The notes beneath the pieces were generated by a model. The model made no database searches and was not told where the DNA came from. It was given only the letters and a program-made list of their open reading frames with translations. DNA of 64,000 nt from Metopolophium dirhodum (lineage: Eukaryota; Arthropoda; Insecta; Hemiptera; Aphididae), in the NCBI RefSeq assembly GCF_019925205.1, contig NC_083566.1:29512001-29576000 (forward strand), given 5' to 3'. The translations under genes were made by a program, and so were the position numbers. Shown here piece by piece: positions 1 to 11,111 of this stretch (position 1 is its first letter; each line of letters begins with the position of its first letter).

Positions 1-107
1 TTACAAATATATAAAATACCATTGATAAAATAACGCCACAGTATACTTCTCAGTAAAAACTTTACTAAAAATAAATATTATGTCTCCCATAATGTTGAGA
101 AAACTTA

Positions 108-115
<8 letters not shown>

Positions 116-138
<23 letters not shown>

Positions 139-440
139 ATTGAGTAACCCGCGGCAACATAGGCCATTGGGTGTGGGGAGGGTACTGTAGGTTTTATATT
201 GGGTAGGTTTGGTAGGTTTTATATTGGGTAGGTTGGTACACGTGTGTGTTGTGTTTGGCAGAATTTCTAATGGGGCACCCGTAGGTTTCTGCCGTGCCCC
301 GGGGTGGGGGGATGGCGGCACTTGTTCTCCGGACACCGTGACTTGCCCGAAGAAAAATGCCGCCCAGTGGCCGGGAGTCGAACCCGCGACTGCCAGCGCC
401 GCAGTCGACGCGTTAGACCGCTCGGCCACCTCGTCCCCCC
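116..440 (-). mobile_element. tRNA-derived SINE, full copy (SINE-1)
   Basis: Minus-strand element with a tRNA-like head. Box A TGGCCGAGCGGT lies at 417-428 and box B GGTTCGACTCC at 374-384, serine/leucine-like. It then has a GC-rich body and ends in an A tail (T run 112-138). It is flanked by an 11-bp direct repeat TTAATGATTTT at 105-115 and 441-451. Head, tail and target duplication together mark a LINE-mobilised retroposon. It is not a functional tRNA gene, since no full cloverleaf 3' half follows. Confidence 0.9.
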
Positions 441-451
441 TTAATGATTTT

Positions 452-3400
452 GTTATACTTACGCAAAACATGTTATAAAAATACACGCGATTGTATTAAA
501 TCACTTGTGTTATTTGTACGTAAATAATAATACTAATGTCATTATAACAATACACTCGTAAGTCGTAACACGGTTGAATGAACAAGTATTTCAATGTCCA
601 TTATGAATTACAAAATATTGTAAAATCGTATTTGTTGAATTGCCTACTAGATTTACTAGCCAATGGATAGGGATGAGAAAAAGACAAAAAAAAAAGTGAA
701 TATTAAAAGCATATTATTATTCTTCTTTGAATTCAACGTCTCCGCAGTCGTAAGAAGTCTTAGCCTCGGATGAAATGTAAAATAATTAAACAGTAGTGTT
801 TATTAGTTCATCGGCAGTTGTGGACGGATTAATTTAACATACGACCAGTAATAAGTAAACAAAACAAAAACCCAAGCTAACGGTTAACTTCTGTGAATAA
901 TTTACTGTTAAACTGTAAGACGCGTTGGTTATAGTTACTAATAAGACTTTAAAAATATATAATCTTACAGTGTAAGACTTACACTACATTATTATGTATC
1001 AATAAAACGCTTTATACTGAAGGATATATACATATATAGATACATAGATTCACTTTTGTATGAAACTGTTAGTTACATTTATTATTGTTTAAATTGGTTT
1101 CCTCGTGTTTTTCAATGTCTGACTCAACAGTAGTTGCTTCAATGATTCGATACATGTAAATACATTTACATTATAGTAATTTATGGTATTCAAGTCTTAA
1201 TAGTATTTCTAAATATGATTTAAAGGCTAAACTTTAAAGTTTAATGATTGCTTGTACTAAAAATTATTCAACCAGGAGTGAGTTTTTTGGGCCATAATGT
1301 AAAACAGTTGTTTTTGTTTTACTACCTTTATAACAAAATAATAATATATATATATATACAGCTTTTATTATTTAATATTATGGCATCGTTTCAATTTTGA
1401 TTTTATAACATAAATTTAATTAAATTTTATGATTGTGCACCTCGTTTATTCCTGGTATCGTAAAAGTATGATAGTAATATAATGTATTTTAAATTATTAT
1501 ATATTATTATAATAGAATATGCACTGACTGATTAATCAACGTACATAAACTAATAACTACGATAGCTAGAGACCCGACATTTTCATGGTAACTTCAAAGC
1601 AGTAAATATTTTATCTCGTGTATCATAAATATAAATATTATTTAAATTGAATTTGATGTGAATTCGACACTATTAATTAATATAATATTCCACGAAACGC
1701 GCACATATACGTTTGGTTGTCTACATGTCTGTATGTCCAGGAAAGACCGAACAATGGTTGTAACGATTTTGAGAAAGTTTTAACAGATATTGTATTGCAT
1801 AACAGAAAAATGGAAAATGTTTAATAATATATTTAACTTATTTAACTAATTAAATAGTTTGTAATAATATAGAATATTATGTCGATCCTAAACATTTGAT
1901 AACACGGCTTTTTGGATAGGCAATTTAGCTACACCGCGGTATTGAGTTCCTATTTTTCCTGTATCGCTAATATCGGGTAGTATGAACAATCACTAAACAT
2001 TTAATGATTCAATAGTGAGTTAATTGCCCCTTAAACATGTTTTAGTGGCCACCGATTGGTCCATTAATTTTTATTGAACAATTAAATTAATATATTTGCA
2101 TGCAACCCGTCACATTAGAGTACCTATTATTAACTTTTGATACCATTTATATACATCTGACTTATACCTACAAATAAATTGTTCATGTATATCACAATAA
2201 TAATAATATACAAATTTATAAGTAGGTATAGAAGTATCAAAATATCATCACGGAGACTTATTTTACAGTTATTCCTAAGAATAGTATTTGACCAGACGAC
2301 ATTACGGATGTAGTGTTGCAGATCGGCGAATATCTTCAAGTTTTGAAAACACGTTCGTTTAAATAAAATTATTTCATAGTTACAAAAGAGATTCACCCGC
2401 ATAGAACAGATAAATTGGTTTTTATTGATAGTCGATGAATTCTGCGTCTTCATATTTATAATTGTATTACACTTGTCGTAGTTTTAGGTAAATGCTAGGC
2501 CAAATATTAAAATGAATAAAACGTACAGTGGCTACGGTTTTTTCCAAATGAAGTTGCACGATTTTGAATTTTGCCCGTAACATGTTAACATTACGTGTAC
2601 AGTTTTATTTATTTTTTGCTGTTACTGTCAAAGAGAAGAATTTGGTATTATACATTATTCAAACATTTTTTTGAACAGTACACCTTCTAACTTAAAAAGT
2701 ATAAACGTTTTTTGAAAATAATTTGAATCTATGACAAAACAATGGTTTAGAAAAAATATTTTTTATTCGGTACCCCTATCGTTAGTTTTTAATTTTTATC
2801 AATGACGACATACATTTTTTAATTATGTGTTTATAATATTTTACTAAGAATTTTAATTTTAATTTAAAAATCATGTATTTCAACACGAGATGTTAATTAT
2901 TTATCACTTATGAGTATTTGAGTGAACACTTCACAGGGTATTCTTGTGCTATTCCAATCCACTCGTCAGCACTAATCAAATTATACAAAAAATAATATGC
3001 TGTGGAATATGAAATTAAAAGTGTATGTTATATTTTAAAAAAGTAAAAATAACATAATATAACAATATAAACATTGTAAGAATATAGAAACAAAAATGTT
3101 GTTTTGTAATGAATTAAAAAATATTATGTAAAAAAAATATTTTCAAAATCATTTATATGTTTCTATACCATAATGTGTGTTAGCTGATTGTCAGTATGTT
3201 GTGTCGTATAGTTAGTCGATCGCCGACTTTAATGTCCAACTCGTCTATATAGCTAGTAAAGTAGTTACACGTGAAATTCCGAAAATCGCTATGCACAATA
3301 ATTAATATGTACATATACTACATAGCACAACCGTTGCGGGCCAAGTCTAGTAATTGCGTGCAATGTGTACAGAACGCATAGCGCCGGTAATATGGGAAAA

Positions 3401-3459
3401 CATAAATCGATAATAGCAATAAACGGTTTTTATCGTTCGTCGTAAGTTTGGCACACCGA
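452..3459. other. Intron of GARNL3, no recognised feature
   Basis: AT-rich with short TA and ATT runs. I see no coding exon, no transposon ends and no RNA gene. Confidence 0.6.
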
Positions 3460-3840
3460 CAAATTATTATGTGTTTGCAAACGAGCTGCAGCCGACGGAC
3501 GCGTGGCGTGGTTCTCCGAAATTCACGATAACTCAAATCGAAACGCCTTCAGTCGTTATCGTGTCCAAACAAATACAGACGACACATAAATTTATTTCCA
3601 CTGTAAAACCTGTATATCGTCGTAAGCATAGACGGACGCACGGAGTGTGTCGTAAGCGACCAGCGCGGGTAGAGTGTCGAATCCCCGTAACGTCACACGG
3701 TTATCAGATTCGATTCATTCATCCGGCGGCCACAGGGCCATTTAACGATTCAACGCCACACACTGTTCCGACAATGTTTACCCTCATTGACCCTTTAACG
3801 AAAACAAAAGTTACCCCATACAGTGCGCTAATGGTCTAGT
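3460..3840. other. CpG-richer block with a 122-codon open frame
   Basis: Markedly more GC and CpG than its flanks, with CRE-like TAACGTCAC. A plus-strand frame from 3471 to 3839 is open and rich in Arg, Thr and Pro, but I recognise no domain in it. It could be an unannotated exon, an intronic promoter or a decayed element. No splice sites flank it convincingly. Confidence 0.3.
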
Positions 3841-6834
3841 TGCTAAAGTGTGAATATAATACACGTATATTGTATTTATTCATACAATATATATATATAT
3901 ACAATATACATTTTATGTACATACATATACAATATACATACAAAATATATTATTATTTTTGTGCTGCGATAATATTTTATTTCACCCAGAAGGGAAAAGT
4001 GTGAGAACTTATTTACAACACATTTTTCCTTTCTCACAATTATAACCGCGTATGGTTTAATGTGAAAATAAATAACTTTGTTTATCTACCGGAAAATTAG
4101 TGATATAAATTTAAATGAAAACCGTGCTTTTTTTTCGTAATTTGCCCACCAGTGCAATTAGTGCAATTAAAATTAGTAAAATTTGCGGAATCTGCAAGTG
4201 TCTTTTTTACATTTTCATTTAGAATAATTAATTATTAATCTCGAATCACAATTTATTAACATATATTTTGAAATATATAAATAATATGGTGTAGATATAT
4301 AATTAAAATATATTAACAATTACCTTATACGCTCATAATTAGTAACTAAATTCTGCCGAATTTTTCCATATGTTGGTCGCTTGCCTATTAGTTACGCATT
4401 GACGCATTGTGTCATACGTAAATACATTTTACGTACGTCTTGGTATTAACTATTAAGACTGATAATATTTTATAACTCATGTAAGTAATATATTGTGAAC
4501 AACGAGTTAGGTACCGTTTATTTGATTTATAACGTATGGTTTGTATAATTTATTCTAAATAGAAATTATAAAATATGTTTTGGTAGCCACCTGCGGGCTT
4601 GTATTATACGAGGCCACTGTATCGTAGGTACCGCACTATTGCGATATTAATAATTATATTACACTCTATGTATTCTCATTTCTACAGCTGCAGGGACTAC
4701 ACGATTGGTTTACTACACGACTTTCATGTTAATTAATTTTCAGCAGATATACGTGTTATATGTATAATATTATAGTATTATAGTTATACTGTGTACACGT
4801 ATTTTAACCACTGATTTGCATGGATCAATTTATTATTACAAACAAAACATACAATATATTTTTACGAAATCGAGACGACCGATGATTTCAGCACACATGA
4901 ACTAAGAAAGTATAATAAAATATAATAAAATAAAAATGACATCAATAAACGAAATAAAGTCGACCTCTGCATATTTCGACGGATTTTGCACCATTATAAT
5001 ATAATACAGGATGATTTATACGTCTTCTTCCAATTTTAAAAATGTATATTCATTTTATAAACGAAGATACAGTGATGGAGTGAAGAAAAAAAATTGTTCT
5101 TAAAATAATCAAATTGTAACATTTCGTGTTAAACATTTTCAATATGACCCCACTGGCCACCTGACACATGCGTCTATATAGTATTTTTTTTTTCATCCAT
5201 CTCAACAATAACTGGTGGCAGTTCGTCGATTTTATACAAACGCTCACAATACAAGTTTGTCAGCAATGCAAATAAACTTGACCATCTTATTTTTACAAAG
5301 GCATGTATATAGGTCGTTTATCTGCAATAATCTACGGTTGCTCAGCTATATAAATTGATAATCGGATGGTGACTTTTGATTCACTCTGTACAGCATGCGC
5401 ATTATAATACAAGTTGTTGTACACCCACAGCAGTATACACTGGTATTTTAAAAATATATTTCTTGAGTAGGGTAATAATGCGCGCAACTACTCGGTATAC
5501 TGTAACAAAGTAATGATTAGGATGAGGGACATTTGCGACACAATTAGATATTATACGTAGCAGACCTGACTATATTATGGCGGAGAGCCGTCGTTCGTGT
5601 ACATTATGAAACGCAGTCCGGCGGCTAATAGAATAAATGGTTTTCTTTGAAAAGAAAAAAAAAAACGTTAAGCGCAGTCTTAACAATTCGTCTCGCCGTA
5701 CTTCGAAAGTTTTCCGGGCGAGTACCAGTTATTAAATATTATGACCGTCAATTCGAGTCGTTGTCAAAAAGTCGCGGTGTAATGTGTGCTGAGGGTCGAA
5801 AGATCAAATGTGAAGGCGTCAAGTTTGTTGAATCAACGAATCGAAAAATATTTTAAATCTAGAAATCCCCGACAACGTAAGACGAGAGCGTCTATTTGTA
5901 CCGGTGTCCATAAAATATGACTTGTGTTTATTTTTGAGTTGACCAAATTCAACGAGATTTTATCAATGAGATAATTTTGCACCAATCTCCACGGAACCAA
6001 AGACCAACCATTTCAAAGTCAGTAGCAGTAATAACCGGTGTGCAACCGTATATGTCTTTAAGTAAATTCCAAAAATTGTAAGCTCTTTGAGCAATACAAA
6101 ATTAAAAGAAAATAATGCACCTTAATAAATGTAAATTATATGTAACCATGTAAAATAAAGTAATAGATGATTACCTACAAAAAATGAGAGTAATTCATTC
6201 ACTTACAATCTATATACAATATACCTATAGTAGTAGTAGTAGTATATACAATATTATAATATATAAATCGAGATAACGGACAACTTATTTGTTGTATACT
6301 TATAAGTTATAATATTTTTGCTCGAGCACGCCTACCAACATGTTGCATAAAACCATAGCGTATAGGTATTATAGTACATTATATAGTAGCTGTACCTTAT
6401 ATTATATAGTTGACCGATTTTTCTGGGGACTGTGTAACATCGTAGGTATTAAATGTCTAACCCAATTTAAATATTTTGTTGAACAAAACTATCAATATTG
6501 TCTGCCCGCAGTAGTAGACATTAGGGTAATTTTCTAGTCATAATAATTGTAAACTATGTATTGATAAAATATTTAAATATTAAATTTTTACAAGATTGCA
6601 AGATAATATTATCTACGTTATTGCCGCCTGAGTTGCATCATTGACGGTGACGTCATAATATTATAATATATAAAATATATTATATTATTGAACAATTAAT
6701 ACTGTAGCCAATTAAAAAATGAGAATTTCTTCCATTTTTAGTGGTTAACAATGGTGTGATCGGACGTCTACATCATCGTTAAGTGTGCGCACGCATTACC
6801 TAACACAACTATTACAATATACTGCGCAGTTTAC
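3841..6834. other. Intron, AT-rich; minor CpG block at 5570-5870
   Basis: Holds TA-rich imperfect repeats (ATACAATATA units, 3860-3950) and (TAG)5 near 6229-6243. A CpG-richer stretch at about 5570-5870 has a 69-codon open frame with no recognisable domain. Nothing here matches the missing CNH exons. Confidence 0.5.
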
Positions 6835-6842
6835 ACTTGCCT
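6835..6842 (-). other. GC-AG type splice donor after exon J
   Basis: Minus-strand sequence reads GAAG|gcaagt. Homology to GARNL3 ends here with an acidic residue plus Gly, and the frame hits a stop shortly after. AG|GCAAGT is the strong consensus typical of the rare GC-AG introns. No GT donor fits in the next 30 nt. Confidence 0.65.
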
Positions 6843-7138
6843 TCGATTACGAACACGCCGCTGTTCTCGGTGCTGATGACCAGCCGGGTGTCGGCCCACG
6901 AGTCGCCGCACACTATATCGTGGCCAAAGTCCGGGTAGAAGCACTGCGGTTCCCAGGGCGCCCGCTTGAACAGCCCCGTGGTGGCCAGGCTGGTGGGCGC
7001 ATCCCCTTTGACGATGGTGTCCAGCTTGAGCGCCTGCCCGATCCGTACGAACTCCACCTGCCGTGCCTCCTCTTTGCGCCGCGAGCTTCGCGGCGGGTCC
7101 GGCAACACGTCGCTGAACGCCCGTCTGTTCAACATTGC
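6841..7138 (-). CDS. GARNL3: GARNL3 exon J, linker and start of CNH domain
   Basis: 298-nt exon, acceptor TTTGTCGCAG, phase 0 in and 1 out. It opens AMLNRRAFSDVLPDPPRSSR, then RKEEARQVEFVRIGQALKLD, GDAPTSLATTG and WEPQCF, all close to GARNL3. It ends at DSWADTRLVISTENSGVFVI-E, the first strands of the CNH beta-propeller. The SDVLP.P.S.RR stretch is a likely phospho-regulated basic linker (inference). The only good donor at the end of homology is GAAG|gcaagt, a GC-AG type. The remaining CNH exons are not visible between 1 and 6840 and should lie further left. Confidence 0.93.
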
Positions 7139-7372
7139 CTGCGACAAACGCATTTTCGTTACGATATTTTTTCGATACGTCCCAATGTATTGTATATTGT
7201 AATATTATTATGAGCATTTGGGTGTGATATGGTTCGCGATAACCGTTGGCTTTCGAGGCACGGTATAATGTACATTTTTTCAACACGTCTTTTTTTGCGA
7301 TTCAACACGCATCGTCAAATACATATTTCGTCACGGTGACAACTATAAAACATGTATAGTCCTACTACTTAC

Positions 7373-7453
7373 GTCCCCATCGTGCACGACCACCTCGTAC
7401 CCGATCGCCGAAATGTTCAATACCTCGGGGGCATTAAAAAAATCGTCTTTGCG
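7373..7453 (-). CDS. GARNL3: GARNL3 exon I, extra 27-residue exon
   Basis: 81-nt exon, GGTAG acceptor with a poor pyrimidine tract, strong GAC|gtaagt donor, phase 0 at both ends. It reads 27 residues beginning RKDDFFNAPEVLNISAIGYE and ending VVVHDGD. It has coding-like, GC-richer codons in AT-rich surroundings. In the vertebrate sequence as I recall it, exon H continues straight into MLNRRSFSDVL with no room for this segment. It may be insect-specific or alternatively spliced, because skipping it keeps the frame. Confidence 0.65.
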
Positions 7454-7849
7454 CTACCACTGCGCGTTTAACTCGATCTATCAGCAAAAAGTCGCTAATG
7501 CAGTGTCTCAAACGAAAACATTTGTTTTTGTTATCATAGAGCAATGACGATTATCATTGAGGATTTCCAAATAAAGACTACGATTTGAAATACGGTGTAA
7601 GATTTGATGAATATTGTATGCACTTATGTTATATTATAATATAGTATATTACCGATAGATATAGTTTAACTAATTTTTTTTTAACGAGAATGATGTAGTA
7701 AGCCAGTTACTACTTAACAACACCATTGTAATATAATAGTAATTATACTATACTATAGATTAGCTATACTGTACTTCGGCATAAATCGGATATTAGAAAC
7801 GGAAATAGGATTTCCTCCTGTTTAGTATGAGAAGACAGGCTCACTGAAT

Positions 7850-8300
7850 AATATAATTACTCGGGGAGTCCTGTGTACGACAATAGTCAAATATAAAAAT
7901 ATAAAATGGTTAATTTAATTACGACGCGGTACGCGACAAAGTTCAATATAGAAACATAAAAGAGTAGAATGATTATTCAATTGAATCATAGATTAGCATT
8001 TTTAGCAATACGTAGAAATATAAGGAAGTCATAAAATGCGTGGGCCGGAACGCTGGTCACACACATCACATCCGTGAGCCGAGATACAGTATCTATAGGC
8101 AGGGGGTACGGGGAACTTCATATATAAGGGAGCCCGAATCGGCCTGTTTTCAGACGTGTACTACCACCCATTAGTGCAAGCACCTTCACGCCACTCTGTA
8201 CGAGCATATTTTGGACTTAGAAAAATTATCAACAATATAATAAAATTCACAATAAAACACAACTGTCTTTTATTTATTATCAACCACGACTACAACATCG
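7850..8300 (+). mobile_element. Possible solo LTR or LTR-like fragment
   Basis: GC-richer segment laid out like a retrotransposon LTR on the plus strand. It has a CATATATAAG box near 8120, about 125 nt of transcribed-like sequence, an AATAAAA signal near 8250, then a short U5-like stretch ending in CTACAACA. I could not define both ends or a target duplication, and no gag, pol or primer-binding site is clear. An autonomous promoter plus poly(A) site is the alternative. Confidence 0.35.
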
Positions 8301-8510
8301 AACAAATTGTCTGCGACCCGCAACTATAATATCTCGGCAGCCACTTATCTGCTATTAGAACTACGATAGTGGGTACCAAACTGTCGAGAACATTACAATG
8401 ACATAGATGTAGCTCTAGCATATTATAATTAATCAATCACCAACCTCATAAAAATTATTAAGTTATTTAGTACAATTATTTAAAAAAAATAAATAGCAAT
8501 TCAATTTTTT

Positions 8511-8546
8511 AGATTCTGAGCGGAGCGATGAATGTATTTTTATATT
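8511..8546 (+). repeat. GATTCTGAGCGG family, 5' end fragment (copy 1)
   Basis: AGATTCTGAGCGGAGCGATG followed by AATGTA matches the left end of the fuller copies at 25151 and 56300. The sequence then diverges, so this is a short fragment. Confidence 0.75.
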
Positions 8547-9289
8547 ATATTTATTTGTCTAGATTTATTGTAGTAAATCTAAAAATTGAGTGCAATGGAA
8601 GTTTTTAAGATCGTAAAAAAAATCCTATAAATAATATTCACTAATAATTGCAAAATTTTTTTAAATCTTGTAGATAAATGTTCTTATTTAAAAACCATTT
8701 ACGTTATTATAGGCTTAATCTTTAACATATCGATGTAGGTAAGGAAAATCCAAGGAATATAATACAAAATATCGTCAGTTCAAGATTTCAAGTGCATTAT
8801 TATACTAGTGATGAGTAGGTATTTAATACATTATTATATGACAATAGTTTTGATATTTCTTACAACTATACCTATTACAAAAGTACAAAACACATATAGC
8901 TATCGGAAGAGATATGAGTCTCTAACTTTACGAAAGAGAAGCCTTTATTTTTTTTTCTTATTTGACAGTCGCAGTATTGTATAATAATATTATTATTGTA
9001 TAATATTGTGATGAAATCCACTTATTTATTATATAATAATATTATACGAATGACAAGCAGAACGTAATACTAATACATAATAATTATTTTAACGAAATAA
9101 CTGTTAGTGTAAAATATTAAATTTGTAGGTAGGTTAAAAAGTGAATTCAGTATTTATATGATGGTGTACCTATATCAAATTGATTAAAAATGGATAAATA
9201 ATAATTTTTACTGTCGCACTATATATGCTAATAATTAATTGGTTAATTGTTAATTTTTTGACAACATTTTTTTTTAATGCAATAAAATT

Positions 9290-9577
9290 TTTGTTTTTTT
9301 TTTTTAGGTTGAGCCTTTGACAACTGAGTTCATTAGCCGTGGAACTGTGGGGGAGGGTACTGTGAGTTTTGAACACGTGTGTGTTTGTTTTGGCAGAACT
9401 TTAAAGTGGGCATAAAAGTAGGTATCTGGTATCTGCCATGCACGGGTGGCGGATGGCAGCCTCTCTCTCCGGACACCGTGACTGCCCGAAGAAAAATGCC
9501 ACCCATGGCCGAGTTCGAACCGGCGACGGTGTGCGTCGCAACCGACGCCTTAGTACGCTCGGCCACTCCATCCCCCA
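9290..9577 (-). mobile_element. tRNA-derived SINE, full copy (SINE-2)
   Basis: Second copy of the SINE-1 type. Box A at about 9554-9565 is TGGCCGAGCGTA, box B at 9511-9521 is GGTTCGAACTC, and the A tail is at 9294-9305. The target duplication is CAATAAAATT at 9280-9289 and 9578-9587. Body matches SINE-1 through GCCAAA...CACACACGTGT. The 3' tail (GGCTAATGA.CTCAGT.GTCAAAGGCT) differs from SINE-1 but matches the fragment at 43149. It sits just before a GATTCTGAGCGG repeat copy. Confidence 0.9.
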
Positions 9578-9620
9578 CAATAAAATTATTTTCTTACTTT
9601 CTTTCAAGTATACATTATTT

Positions 9621-10000
9621 TAGAGCGGAGCGATGAATGTATTGATTTTACAGTTATATAATTATATGTGTGTTTTGATTTTTTTTTCTATTATCACATT
9701 TTTGGGCAGTAAAAATGCTTAGGTTTTCAACTTTGCGGGTGATTTCTGATAGAAAATTGGACTTAATTGGTACCTACTTAGAGGAGGGGGGGGACTCAAA
9801 AGTAAAAATGCCCAGTTCTCTTGAAATTGATAAGAAAAAAAAATAAGGAATATCGGGAATTTTTACGCAAAACCGGTTGTTTGACAAAATCTATTATATT
9901 TTTCTGATGTATGTAACTCATAAACGAATAACCTTATAGATACTTAAGCTTGTACTAAATGTTTGTATTATAATTGTCTAAATTATAATATCATTGAATT
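9621..10000 (+). repeat. GATTCTGAGCGG family, 3'-incomplete copy (copy 2)
   Basis: Starts at AGAGCGGAGCGATGAATGTA and continues with the family's internal motifs (GGCAGTAAAAATGCTT, TTTCTGATAGAAAATT, TTGGTAC, TTTTACGCAAAA). The right TIR and hairpin are missing. SINE-2 ends about 40 bases upstream. Confidence 0.7.
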
Positions 10001-10820
10001 TAAATTAAAAAAAAAAAAATTATAAAAGTTAATCATGGACCACAAGACAATTTCACTGAGGGAGGAAAAAAAAGTTGCCTAGTAGTGGAAATTTTGAAAA
10101 ATCCGTCTCTGTGGTGTGCAATATATAATATTATATCACACGCCAGCTGCTCAACACGAATCGAACAATATTATCATCATAATAACCACTGTTCGTTCGG
10201 TAGAGCGTGTGGTTAACCTACCTCTACGTAAATATAATACTATAATTTATAATACATAACAATATTACACCAATATAATTATGTACCGTATGCGTATCGC
10301 GTTGTCTTCGCCCGCATGCTGTGTTCGTGGTCGGTCGTTCGGTTATCGCGTTACTACACCTACATAATATTATACAATATACATATTATTCTCATCCACC
10401 GGTGAGTATTTATAGCCGACGGCGAGACGGGCTCTACCCACGTCCCGTGAAAATTATACGATCAGCAGGAAAAACGCATTCAACGATATCACGCTATATA
10501 GTGTGCCGCCGACGGTGTCGGTTTCGAAATAATATTATTACCTCAACGTCCAACAAGGAAATAAAATATAATATTAAAAAAAAATCCGTCTTAGATAATA
10601 CAATACCTATAAGATACAATACTATTTAAAATATGAGGCTATATCATAATATGATATATTATGATATTATATAGGCAAGCACCCGTTATAGCTTGGCAAC
10701 CAGAATTCGAAATGTTGTATTACCATCCATCATACTGAAGGATTTGGGTAACCAATCGACATACTCAAGGTACTAGGCTGACATTTTCGTTACAAATTGG
10801 TTAGGTACTATCACGATTGA

Positions 10821-11111
10821 AGATAGTATGGTTGCCCAACGAATCTAGAAAAGTGTCTACCGAAATGAATCTCCATTATCAGTATTAAACAACTGGAGAC
10901 TTACGCAATAGCGCTTATTTGTTGTAGTGACTATAAATGCAATTACCTTTCAAATGTAAATTGTAGTTCTGTGATAGCCACTATGACATTTAAGCGCTAG
11001 TGCTTAAGTCTCCAGCTGTTTAATTTAACTTTAATACTGATTATAGAGATTCATTTCGGTAGACACTTTTCAAGTATGGGAATCGTGGGTCGATGGGCAA
11101 CCATACTATCT
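10821..11111. mobile_element. 291-bp foldback MITE
   Basis: Long inverted repeat. AGATAGTATGGTTGCCC (10821-10837) faces its complement at 11095-11111. Inside, AAGTGTCTACCGAAATGAAT and GGAGACTTA..CA.TAGCGCTTA are also inverted on both sides, giving arms of about 100 nt around a 60-nt centre. No coding capacity. The right arm has about 20 extra bases. Confidence 0.75.

Noticed and set aside
374..440. A tRNA gene (box A and box B both present)
   Set aside because: Embedded in a retroposon with A tail and target duplication; the cloverleaf cannot be completed.
209..486. Open frames on both strands over the first few hundred bases
   Set aside because: They lie within SINE-1 and its poly(T) run; no protein.
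6785..7213. Plus-strand open frames opposite exon J
   Set aside because: Antisense shadows of the GARNL3 exon, which explains the GC-rich coding signal.
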